Shown: positions 1 through 5,525 of the stretch, piece by piece
Numbering within the stretch: the stretch's first letter is position 1
Layout of the letters: every line of letters starts with the position of its first letter
NCBI GenBank assembly: GCA_018262395.1
Contig: JAGSYM010000068.1
Span: 1 to 6,364, forward strand
Direction: 5' to 3'
Length of the DNA stretch: 6,364 bases
DNA from: Nitrospirota bacterium
Lineage (GTDB): Bacteria > Nitrospirota > Thermodesulfovibrionia > Thermodesulfovibrionales > SM23-35
Notes under the pieces: generated by a model
Seen by the model: only the letters and a program-made list of their open reading frames with translations
The model's database searches: none
Told to the model about the DNA's origin: nothing
Translations under genes and position numbers: made by a program

Positions 1-1154
1 ACCCTGATATATTCCTCGGTCAGATCACAGGTCAGCACTCTCGCAGATGATCTCCCAAGATGCAGGTCAATGATTATCCGGATGTCCTTTCCCCTGAGAA
101 CCTTGTTTGCCTCTTCATCCTTCCCTTTAGACAATCCCTTGCGTACAACGTTCACTTTCCCAAAATAGATATCAATCTTCTCTTCCGCGAGACTTATGCC
201 TGAGTAGCCGAGAGCCGCCATGATCCTGCCCCAGTTTGCATCGTTTCCATAAATTGCTGTTTTGACAAGATTTGAGTTTGCGACCGAAAATGCAGCCTTT
301 TCAGCCTCTACCTCGCTCCGGGCACCCTTTACTTCTATTTCGACCAGTTTTGTTGCACCTTCACCGTCCCTGGCGATAAGCTTTGACAGTTCATAGGTAA
401 CATCAAAAAGGGTTTCCTGAAACATCCTGTATTTTTTACTTTTTTCGCTAATCTCACGGTTTCCAAGCATTCCATTCGCCATGATCAGAACCGTATCATT
501 GGTAGACATATCTCCATCGACCGTGACTCTGTTAAATGACCTTTTTACGGCATCACGCAATGTCCTGTGCAGTGTCCTCTTGTTAACCGCAATATCCGTC
601 ATGAGAAAGCAGAGCATGGTTGCCATATGAGGAGAGATCATACCGGCACCTTTGCAGATTCCCGCAACTGTTCCGGATTTACCGTTGACGTCCACTGTTC
701 GCGAAACAACTTTCGGGAACGTGTCTGTCGTCATAATTGCATGTGCAATATCACGGATCGTAAATTTTCCGAGCCCCGCAAATAAATCATGCATCCTGGT
801 TCGTATCCGTTGCATAGGCATGGGGGAACCGATGACACCTGTTGAGCTTACGTAGACGCGTGACGGGTTGAGTTTGAAACCCTGAGCAACAATCCTTGTC
901 ATCTCGATTGCGTCCCGCATGCCTTTTTCCCCAGTACATGCATTTGCGTTCCCGCTGTTCACGATGATCGCCTGGCCTCTGCCTGATTGAATCCTGCGCA
1001 TATCGACACGGACCGGGGCAGCCTTGACCTTGTTTGTCGTAAAAGCGCCTGCCATATTTGACTCTGTTTCGGAGTAAATAAGAGCAAGGTCTTTTCTGCC
1101 GGGTTTCTTGATCGCTGCTTCGACTGCAGAAAATAAAAATCCCTTTGGAATCAT
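1..1154 (-). CDS. argJ: ArgJ, glutamate N-acetyltransferase (ornithine acetyltransferase), C-terminal end cut by window edge
   Basis: ArgJ moves the acetyl group from N-acetylornithine to glutamate, recycling it in cytoplasmic arginine synthesis; bifunctional members also use acetyl-CoA. From the ATG at 1154 I read 384 residues plus two bases of the next codon. The protein opens with PKGFLFSAVEAAIKKPGRKD and carries VNSGNANACTG, VSSTGVIG (oxyanion-hole region), CKGAGMISPHMATML at about 167-181, VDGDMSTNDTV, DGEGATK (Glu265) and YGNDANWGRIM. The precursor is expected to self-cleave between Ala178 and Thr179, leaving Thr179 as nucleophile; this is known for the family. The visible end, TCDLTEEYIR, is close to the usual C-terminus, so probably under ten residues are missing. 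The start lies 7 nt after the argC stop with no clear Shine-Dalgarno, suggesting coupled translation. Whether it is mono- or bifunctional cannot be told from the sequence. Confidence 0.96.
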   Translation of the reverse strand, partial: MIPKGFLFSAVEAAIKKPGRKDLALIYSETESNMAGAFTTNKVKAAPVRVDMRRIQSGRGQAIIVNSGNANACTGEKGMRDAIEMTRIVAQGFKLNPSRVYVSSTGVIGSPMPMQRIRTRMHDLFAGLGKFTIRDIAHAIMTTDTFPKVVSRTVDVNGKSGTVAGICKGAGMISPHMATMLCFLMTDIAVNKRTLHRTLRDAVKRSFNRVTVDGDMSTNDTVLIMANGMLGNREISEKSKKYRMFQETLFDVTYELSKLIARDGEGATKLVEIEVKGARSEVEAEKAAFSVANSNLVKTAIYGNDANWGRIMAALGYSGISLAEEKIDIYFGKVNVVRKGLSKGKDEEANKVLRGKDIRIIIDLHLGRSSARVLTCDLTEEYIR

Positions 1155-1161
1155 TTCACGC

Positions 1162-2202
1162 TTAGGGGAAAACTGCAGGGGTATCCAGTGCAAGCGTTTC
1201 GTCAACGTCCAGCATGATATTCATATTCTGAACAGCCTGTCCGGAAGCCCCTTTCACGAGATTATCGATCGCCGTTATTACAATGAGGGTATTCGTCCGT
1301 TCATTCAGCTTCAGCCCAATATCACAGTAATTCGTTCCCTTTACATTCTTGATATTCGGATACAGCCCATGCGCCAGGACCCTGACGAAAGGTTCTTTCC
1401 TGTAAGTGTCACGGTATATTTTCTCAACCATCCCGGCATCGATCTTCTTTTCAAGACGTGCATATGTTGTTGTCAGAATACCCCGGTCAACCGGCAATAA
1501 ATGGGGAGTGAAATTGACCGTAACATCCTTTCCGGCTGCCAGGGAAAGTTCCTGTTCGATTTCAGGTATATGACGGTGCGTACCGACTGCGTATGCCTTG
1601 AACCCTTCATTCACCTCACAGAAGGCGACCGATATATCTGCTTTTCTCCCTGCACCGCTTGTGCCTGATTTTGCATCGATGACGAGAGATGAGAGATCAA
1701 TCGACATATTTTTGATTGCAGGCAAGAGCCCTAATAGGGCACCTGTCGGATAACACCCTGGATTAGCGATCAGACGTGACTTATTGATCCTGTTCCGGTA
1801 TATCTCGGGCAAACCATAAACAGCCTGCTTCAGCGCTGCCTGAAATGCATGGGGTACTTTATACCAGTGTTCGTACATTCCTGCATCTCGCAATCTATAG
1901 TCAGCAGAGAGATCAATCACCATTTTGCCCTGTTGGAAGAAATAGTCAACTGCCTCCTGGGACTCACCGTGCGGCAATGCCATAAAAAAAAGATCCGCTT
2001 TTCCGAGGACTGCTTCTTTCCGGAGAGGTTCATAAACAAGGTTTGCGTATTTGTGCAGATGCGGGAAAAGCTCACTGACGGATTTCCCGGCAGATCTCTG
2101 GGAAGTTACGCCCGTAACAACAACTTCGGGATGCCGGAGAAGGATACGGAGCAGCTCACCACCTGTGTAACCGCTGCCACCGCATATAAAAACACGAACC
2201 AT
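1162..2202 (-). CDS. argC: ArgC, N-acetyl-gamma-glutamyl-phosphate reductase
   Basis: ArgC catalyses the NADPH-dependent reduction of N-acetylglutamyl phosphate to N-acetylglutamate semialdehyde in the cytoplasm. The 346-residue product has the usual length. It has an N-terminal Rossmann motif GGSGYTGGELLR (8-19), NPGCYPTG with catalytic Cys150, SGTSGAGRKAD (179-189), and GTHRHIPEI (207-215), in which His211 is the expected catalytic histidine. The ATG at 2202 is the first possible start, since an in-frame TGA lies two codons upstream, and it puts the glycine-rich motif at the normal distance. No Shine-Dalgarno precedes it: the 13 nt before the ATG on the coding strand are eight T then GATCG, and beyond that lies the inverted-repeat element. 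argJ follows after 7 nt, so the two are very likely co-transcribed. Whether transcription arrives from rpsI or starts nearby is unclear. Confidence 0.97.
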   Translation of the reverse strand: MVRVFICGGSGYTGGELLRILLRHPEVVVTGVTSQRSAGKSVSELFPHLHKYANLVYEPLRKEAVLGKADLFFMALPHGESQEAVDYFFQQGKMVIDLSADYRLRDAGMYEHWYKVPHAFQAALKQAVYGLPEIYRNRINKSRLIANPGCYPTGALLGLLPAIKNMSIDLSSLVIDAKSGTSGAGRKADISVAFCEVNEGFKAYAVGTHRHIPEIEQELSLAAGKDVTVNFTPHLLPVDRGILTTTYARLEKKIDAGMVEKIYRDTYRKEPFVRVLAHGLYPNIKNVKGTNYCDIGLKLNERTNTLIVITAIDNLVKGASGQAVQNMNIMLDVDETLALDTPAVFP

Positions 2203-2215
2203 CGATCAAAAAAAA

Positions 2216-2422
2216 GTAGACAGTAGACAGCAGACAGCAGACAGGTTTTTCATTGTCATTCCGGCTAGCTTGACCGCCATCATTTTGGAGGGGCTGGAAT
2301 CTTTCTTTGCTCTAAAGTATTTTTCTATGTTAAACATTGCCTCAGATGGATTCCCGACAAGCGGGAATGACAGATCAATTATTTTCCTGACTGCTGTCTA
2401 CTACCTACTGTCTGCTGTCTAT
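2216..2422. repeat. Inverted-repeat element with tandem heptamer arms, MITE-like, between rpsI and argC
   Basis: The left arm, 2216-2243, is four tandem 7-bp units: GTAGACA, GTAGACA, GCAGACA, GCAGACA. The right arm, 2388-2422, is five units in the opposite orientation: TGACTGC, TGTCTAC, TACCTAC, TGTCTGC, TGTCTAT, two of them degenerate. Inside lies a second inverted pair: TGTCATTCCGGCT at 2254-2266 and AGCGGGAATGACA at 2360-2372, matching at 12 of 13 positions after reverse complementing. The right copy also contains a 7-bp hairpin of its own. No believable gene lies in the roughly 90-bp core. The element starts 1 nt past the rpsI stop and fills the gap almost exactly. Nested inverted repeats with a non-coding core resemble a non-autonomous mobile element or dispersed intergenic repeat, but no target-site duplication is obvious. 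The nested structure is directly visible; the mobile origin is inference. Confidence 0.75.
2350..2368. repeat. Small hairpin inside the element (ATTCCCG / CGGGAAT)
   Basis: ATTCCCG (2350-2356) and CGGGAAT (2362-2368) are perfect reverse complements separated by ACAAG. The motif, continued by GACAG, resembles the short 'ATTCCCG...CGGGAATGACA' palindromes I recall as dispersed intergenic repeats in environmental bacterial genomes; that resemblance is from memory and unverified. It sits in the right half of the larger inverted-repeat element. No T-run follows it on either strand, so it does not look like an intrinsic terminator by itself. Confidence 0.65.
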
Positions 2423-2423
2423 G

Positions 2424-2816
2424 TTATCTCTTGGAGAACTGGAATCTCTTTCTGGCGCCCTTCTGACCGTACTTCTTTCTCTCTTTTTCCCGCGGGTCCC
2501 GTGTGAGGAATCCCTCTTTTTTCAGTCGTACACGGAGGTCGCTGTTCATATCAACAATCGCTCTTGCAATTCCGTGTCTCACTGCTCCTGCCTGCCCCGA
2601 GAGACCACCACCGACAACTTTTACCTGCACATCGTATTTCCCCGTGATTCCGGCAAGATCAATCGGTTGACGTATGATCATCCGCAATGTTTCCCTCGGA
2701 AAATATATGTCTGCAGGTTTGTCATTAATCGTTATCTGGCCACTGCCGGGTGCCATGATTACCTGTGCTACAGAAGTTTTTCTGCGGCCCGTTGCATTAT
2801 ACTGAATATCTGCCAT
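2424..2816 (-). CDS. rpsI: Small-subunit ribosomal protein S9
   Basis: S9 (uS9) belongs to the head of the 30S subunit, and its C-terminal tail reaches the P-site tRNA anticodon loop. The 130-residue product is full length for bacteria. Family motifs are TGRRKTSVA (9-17), [18 protein letters not shown] (69-86), [19 protein letters not shown] (104-122), and the highly conserved SKR terminus ending in Arg130. The start at 2816 is backed by an AAAGGAG ribosome-binding site at 2823-2829, six bases upstream. rplM lies 23 nt upstream, the standard L13-S9 pair of bacteria. The stop codon abuts the heptamer-repeat element with one base between them, so any 3' processing or termination of the ribosomal transcript would happen inside that element. 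Confidence 0.98.
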   Translation of the reverse strand: MADIQYNATGRRKTSVAQVIMAPGSGQITINDKPADIYFPRETLRMIIRQPIDLAGITGKYDVQVKVVGGGLSGQAGAVRHGIARAIVDMNSDLRVRLKKEGFLTRDPREKERKKYGQKGARKRFQFSKR

Positions 2817-2839
2817 ACATCACTCCTTTATGATCGGAA

Positions 2840-3280
2840 TTACCCTGTTTTCTCAATAGTCAATACTTCCGGTTTCTGTGCCTGATGGGGGTGTTCGCCT
2901 CCCTTGTACACCTTCAATTTCTTGATCATCGCCCTTCCCAGTCTTCCCTTCGGGAGCATTCCCCACACTGCAGCCGTAATAACCTTTTCAGGGAACCGGG
3001 TGAGGCGCACCCGGGCAGTCTCAGATTTTATGCCGCCGGGATATCCCGAATGCCTGTAGTACAGCTTATTATCAAGTTTCTTGCCGGTCAGTTTGACCTT
3101 ATCAGCGTTGATCACAACAATAAAATCACCTGTATCGACATTCGGGGTATACGTGGGTTTGTTCTTCCCGAGCAGGTAATCAGCCGCAGTGACTGCAAGC
3201 CTGCCCAGAACCGCATCTTTTGCATCGATTAGATACCACTTCTGTTGTATTTCGCCTTTTTTGGCAAAAAGAGTCCTCAT
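2840..3280 (-). CDS. rplM: Large-subunit ribosomal protein L13
   Basis: L13 (uL13) is an early-assembling 23S rRNA-binding protein of the 50S subunit. The 146 residues match the usual 140-150. Diagnostic stretches are [16 protein letters not shown] (14-29), [19 protein letters not shown] (41-59), [19 protein letters not shown] (63-81), [13 protein letters not shown] (106-118) and [18 protein letters not shown] (123-140). The ATG at 3280 follows an AGGAAGGTG stretch at 3286-3294, a purine-rich ribosome-binding site a few bases upstream. It is the first gene of the rplM-rpsI pair. A recognisable promoter sits just upstream, leaving a leader of only about 30 nt, too short for a structured autoregulatory leader. 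Confidence 0.98.
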   Translation of the reverse strand: MRTLFAKKGEIQQKWYLIDAKDAVLGRLAVTAADYLLGKNKPTYTPNVDTGDFIVVINADKVKLTGKKLDNKLYYRHSGYPGGIKSETARVRLTRFPEKVITAAVWGMLPKGRLGRAMIKKLKVYKGGEHPHQAQKPEVLTIEKTG

Positions 3281-3314
3281 GTCCGCACCTTCCTCAAATA
3301 TTTTAAAGCTTTAT

Positions 3315-3344
3315 AAGATACTAAAAATAGGAGCTTAATGTCAA
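3315..3344 (-). promoter_or_regulatory. Sigma70-type promoter for rplM-rpsI
   Basis: On the minus strand a perfect TTGACA -35 box (3339-3344) is followed by an 18-nt spacer and TATCTT (3315-3320), matching four of six -10 consensus positions. It lies in the short gap between the yqgE stop and the rplM start. Transcription would begin near 3307-3310, about 30 nt before the ATG. A 10-bp perfect palindrome, TAAAGCTTTA, covers the predicted start region (3304-3313); I cannot say whether it has a function. The match is good but there is no experimental evidence. Confidence 0.65.
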
Positions 3345-3346
3345 CT

Positions 3347-3907
3347 TTAGACAGAACCCTGCCTGCAAACGACCCTTTTCAAATCAACTCCGATGAGTTC
3401 TGCTGCAGCCATCCAGCGTTCATTCACCGGGGTATCGAAAATAATTCTATTATCTGAAGGAGCGATGAGCCAGCTATCTTCGATTAATTCACGTTCCAGT
3501 TGCCCGGGAGCCCATCCTGCAAATCCGAGTACGAAAAGAAATTTGTCAGGACCTTTTCCCACAGCGATATCTGTGAGGACCTCCTTAGCTGTCGTCAGAA
3601 TGAGGTTGTCATGAATCTTTATTGAAGGATAGTAATCATGCCGGGATGCATAGAGCATATATCCCTGTTCAGGCTTGACAGGACCGCCATAGTATACCGG
3701 TATATCTATACTGCATTCCTTGATGTCAAAACTGCTGCTCAGGGGGATAAAACTGCTCAGCAGGAGACGGTTAACCACAAGGCCGAAAGCACCGTCTTTT
3801 GAATGGTCACAGATTAATACAACCGAACGTGCGAAACTTGGATCCTTCAGGCCGGGTACAGCGATCAGGAACATATTGGTCAAATTCCTGATATCGATCT
3901 TATTCAT
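3347..3907 (-). CDS. yqgE: YqgE/AlgH family protein (UPF0301)
   Basis: This 186-residue protein matches the YqgE/AlgH family, whose biochemical role is not settled; the AlgH name comes from reported effects on alginate regulation in Pseudomonas. Visible family features are [20 protein letters not shown] (12-31), [15 protein letters not shown] (33-47), [15 protein letters not shown] (72-86), [20 protein letters not shown] (127-146) and [17 protein letters not shown] (159-175). Length is normal. There is no signal peptide or membrane segment, so it is probably cytoplasmic. The ATG at 3907 overlaps the rnhA stop in an ATGA, implying translational coupling; no Shine-Dalgarno is seen. Met12 is a possible later start, but the ATGA overlap favours the first. 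Family membership is firm; function is not inferred. Confidence 0.93.
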   Translation of the reverse strand: MNKIDIRNLTNMFLIAVPGLKDPSFARSVVLICDHSKDGAFGLVVNRLLLSSFIPLSSSFDIKECSIDIPVYYGGPVKPEQGYMLYASRHDYYPSIKIHDNLILTTAKEVLTDIAVGKGPDKFLFVLGFAGWAPGQLERELIEDSWLIAPSDNRIIFDTPVNERWMAAAELIGVDLKRVVCRQGSV

Positions 3908-4380
3908 GCTACATTCTGCCCGGCTTTACTCTTGCATTGTTTAATCGCAAGCCGTGCGAGCTTGTCACACCGTTCATTCTCAACATGTTCATTATGCCCT
4001 TTGACCCACGTCCACTGAATGTCATGCATGCCGGAGAGTTGCAGGAGTCTCTCCCATAGATCCCTGTTGGCAACCTGTTGTTTCTGGCTGTTTTTCCATT
4101 TATTCTTGAGCCATTGATAAATCCATGTTGTCATCCCTTGCACAACATAATTTGAATCCGTGACTACGACAACTTTGCATGGTCTTTTCAAAGCCTCCAA
4201 AGCCTTAATAACAGCTGTCAGTTCCATACGATTATTTGTCGTCGCCGGTTCATATCCGGAGAGCTCTCTCTCACGCGCTCCGGAGCGTAAAAGAACGCCG
4301 TATCCACCAACCCCGGGATTCCCGCTGCAGGCTCCATCCGCAAAAATTTCTACCGGTGGTTTTTCGCTCTTTTTCGTCAT
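3904..4380 (-). CDS. rnhA: Ribonuclease HI
   Basis: RNase HI cuts the RNA strand of RNA-DNA hybrids (R-loops, Okazaki primer remnants) using two metal ions. From the ATG at 4380 the protein is 158 residues, close to the E. coli enzyme. All catalytic positions are present at a constant +5 offset from E. coli numbering: Asp15 in [11 protein letters not shown], Glu53 in NNRMEL, Asp75 in TDSNYV, His129 in WVKGHN and Asp139 in NERCDKLA. The tryptophan- and lysine-rich stretch [14 protein letters not shown] (about 86-99) matches the basic substrate-binding handle. A TTG one codon upstream (4383) could extend the frame, but ATG is preferred because neither has a Shine-Dalgarno. It overlaps yqgE by 4 nt and is divergent from the glycosyltransferase gene. 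Confidence 0.96.
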   Translation of the reverse strand: MTKKSEKPPVEIFADGACSGNPGVGGYGVLLRSGARERELSGYEPATTNNRMELTAVIKALEALKRPCKVVVVTDSNYVVQGMTTWIYQWLKNKWKNSQKQQVANRDLWERLLQLSGMHDIQWTWVKGHNEHVENERCDKLARLAIKQCKSKAGQNVA

Positions 4381-4455
4381 CAAGAACAGTTCTATTGTAC
4401 ATCAAATTCTCCCATTATTGTTTATGGACAAATATTGATCAGTCATCCCCCCTGT

Positions 4456-4474
4456 CCCCCTTTATAAAAGGGGG
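4456..4474. repeat. Perfect C/G-rich hairpin in the divergent intergenic gap
   Basis: CCCCCTTT (4456-4463) and AAAGGGGG (4467-4474) form an 8-bp perfect stem with an ATA loop. The surrounding bases are also C-rich on the left (CATCCCCCCTG) and continue GGGGGATTAA on the right, the look of a dispersed palindromic intergenic repeat. No T-run follows on either strand, and the flanking genes diverge, so a terminator role is unlikely. It lies in the 293-bp space between rnhA and the glycosyltransferase gene, where I see no gene. Confidence 0.6.
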
Positions 4475-4535
4475 ATTAATACTTTGGCAGGCGCACAAAG
4501 AAAAAAACCTTTTCCCAAGTTCTCAAGGAGAAAGA

Positions 4536-4594
4536 TTTCCTCCCTTTGGCAAAGGCCGGGATCGGCTCGCGACGAGGAGGTGAGGAGGGATTTT
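4536..4594. repeat. Cluster of adjacent small hairpins, repeat-like
   Basis: Three short stem-loops lie end to end: CCTTT-GGC-AAAGG (4543-4555), GCCG-GGAT-CGGC (4555-4566) and CTCG-CGA-CGAG (4566-4576), each sharing one boundary base with the next. They are bracketed by TTTCCTCC on the left and two GGAGG copies on the right (4576-4580 and 4584-4588), which could close a branched, cloverleaf-like fold. Individual stems are short (4-5 bp), so chance is possible. It is not a tRNA: there is no recognisable anticodon arm or T-arm. A degraded dispersed repeat is the simplest reading. Confidence 0.4.
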
Positions 4595-4654
4595 AAAATC
4601 AATATCTTCATACTTATGACCTTATGAGCAGATGTTCAGCCCCTGCCCCGGTAC

Positions 4655-4665
4655 TATGATACAAT
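4655..4665 (+). promoter_or_regulatory. Possible -10 region for the polysaccharide genes
   Basis: Two overlapping -10-like hexamers occur just before the glycosyltransferase start: TATGAT (4655-4660) and TACAAT (4660-4665), the latter preceded by TG plus one base, as in an extended -10. No convincing -35 box lies at the right distance. If TACAAT is used, the transcript would begin at or next to the ATG (4674) and be nearly leaderless, and the AGGA at 4666-4669 would be left out. If TATGAT or a promoter further upstream is used, AGGA could serve as a weak ribosome-binding site. Confidence 0.35.
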
Positions 4666-4673
4666 AGGATGCG

Positions 4674-5525
4674 ATGGATATTTCCGTTGTTATACCAACC
4701 CTGAATGCCGGCCGCCTGATCGGTCAACTGCTCTCGAGCCTGTTATCACAAGATATGAAACCCCTTGAAATCATTGTGATTGACTCATCTTCAGAGGATA
4801 ACACCGTTGACATTGCAAGGGAATTAGGTGTGAACACAATGGTAATTCCGAGAACCACGTTCAATCATGGCGGGACGCGGAATCAAGCCGCTCTGACAGC
4901 AGCCGGGGATATTCTGGTGTTCATGACACAGGATGCGATTCCTTTAAACGGCAGCCTTCTGCGGGAGCTCACAGCTCCATTGCAAGAACATGATATCGCT
5001 GCCTCATATGCAAGGCAGATACCCCGGCCGGATGCCCCCTTGCTTGAGATATTTATGAGACAGTTCAATTATCCGGAGGAAGGTGCTGTCAAGAGTATGC
5101 ATGACCTGAAACAGCTCGGAATCAAAACATTCTTTTCCAGCAATGTCTGTTCATCCATGAAGAAAGAGCTTTTCATGAAAGTCGGGATGTTCCCTGAAAC
5201 GGTGCGGGCAAATGAGGATATGGTTATTACTGCGAAATATATTATCAGCGGGTATAAGGTTGCATATGTTCCTGAGGCAATGGTAATCCACTCCCATAAT
5301 TATTCACTGTTTCGGCAATACCTGCGCTATTACAATATCGGCTCATCAATCAGAGGAAACAAATGGATTCTCGATTATGCGCATGCAGAAGGTGAAGGCC
5401 TGAAGTTCTTTCGGGAACAGGTTCAGTTTGTTGTTAAGAAGCATAAATTTCACCTGATCCCCTACATTTTTTTTGAGTCTATCGCAAAATTCCTGGGATT
5501 CAGGATGGGATTGGTCACCGGGTGA
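4674..5525 (+). CDS. GT2-family glycosyltransferase, rhamnosyltransferase-like
   Basis: This 283-residue cytoplasmic-facing GT-A enzyme probably adds a sugar from a nucleotide donor to a lipid-linked glycan. Motifs in order are SVVIPTLNAG (4-13), IIVIDSSSEDNT (33-44) for nucleotide binding, FNHGGTRNQA (63-72), MTQDAIP (84-90) in the DxD-type metal/donor position, and NED (180-182), the expected acidic catalytic site. Then comes AYVPEAMVIHSHNYS (197-211), which with FNHGGTRN is typical of rhamnosyltransferase-like GT2 enzymes. There is no clear membrane segment, but a hydrophobic C-terminal patch (about 260-281) may touch the membrane. Donor and acceptor cannot be fixed from sequence. The ATG at 4674 has AGGA four bases upstream and gives a standard GT2 N-terminus. 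It overlaps the next gene by 4 nt, consistent with one operon for capsule, exopolysaccharide or O-antigen. Confidence 0.9.
   Translation: MDISVVIPTLNAGRLIGQLLSSLLSQDMKPLEIIVIDSSSEDNTVDIARELGVNTMVIPRTTFNHGGTRNQAALTAAGDILVFMTQDAIPLNGSLLRELTAPLQEHDIAASYARQIPRPDAPLLEIFMRQFNYPEEGAVKSMHDLKQLGIKTFFSSNVCSSMKKELFMKVGMFPETVRANEDMVITAKYIISGYKVAYVPEAMVIHSHNYSLFRQYLRYYNIGSSIRGNKWILDYAHAEGEGLKFFREQVQFVVKKHKFHLIPYIFFESIAKFLGFRMGLVTG

Noticed and set aside
1108..1500. 130-codon open frame on the plus strand
   Set aside because: It lies antisense to the end of argC and the start of argJ, both of which have full family motifs; the translation shows no recognisable features.
2216..2422. CRISPR-like or arginine riboswitch/T-box interpretation of the rpsI-argC gap
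   Set aside because: Repeat units are 7 bp, contiguous and without spacers, so it is not CRISPR. No T-box sequence or known riboswitch core is visible.
2270..2506. Small plus-strand frame starting inside the inverted-repeat element
   Set aside because: It runs through the repeat arm and into antisense rpsI, with no ribosome-binding site and no protein-like pattern, so it is not a gene carried by the element.
2421..2885. 154-codon open frame on the plus strand
   Set aside because: Antisense to rpsI and the end of rplM; a shadow of those genes.
4381..4383. TTG as an alternative start one codon upstream of the rnhA ATG
   Set aside because: It adds a single residue; ATG directly follows and neither has a ribosome-binding site, so ATG is preferred.
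4394..4399. Minus-strand TACAAT as a -10 box for rnhA
   Set aside because: No -35-like hexamer is found 16-18 nt upstream, and the predicted start would leave a leader of only a few bases; too weak to annotate.
4236..4583. Plus-strand frame of 115 codons from inside rnhA into the gap
   Set aside because: The first half is antisense to rnhA and the rest is translated palindromic repeat; there are no protein motifs.
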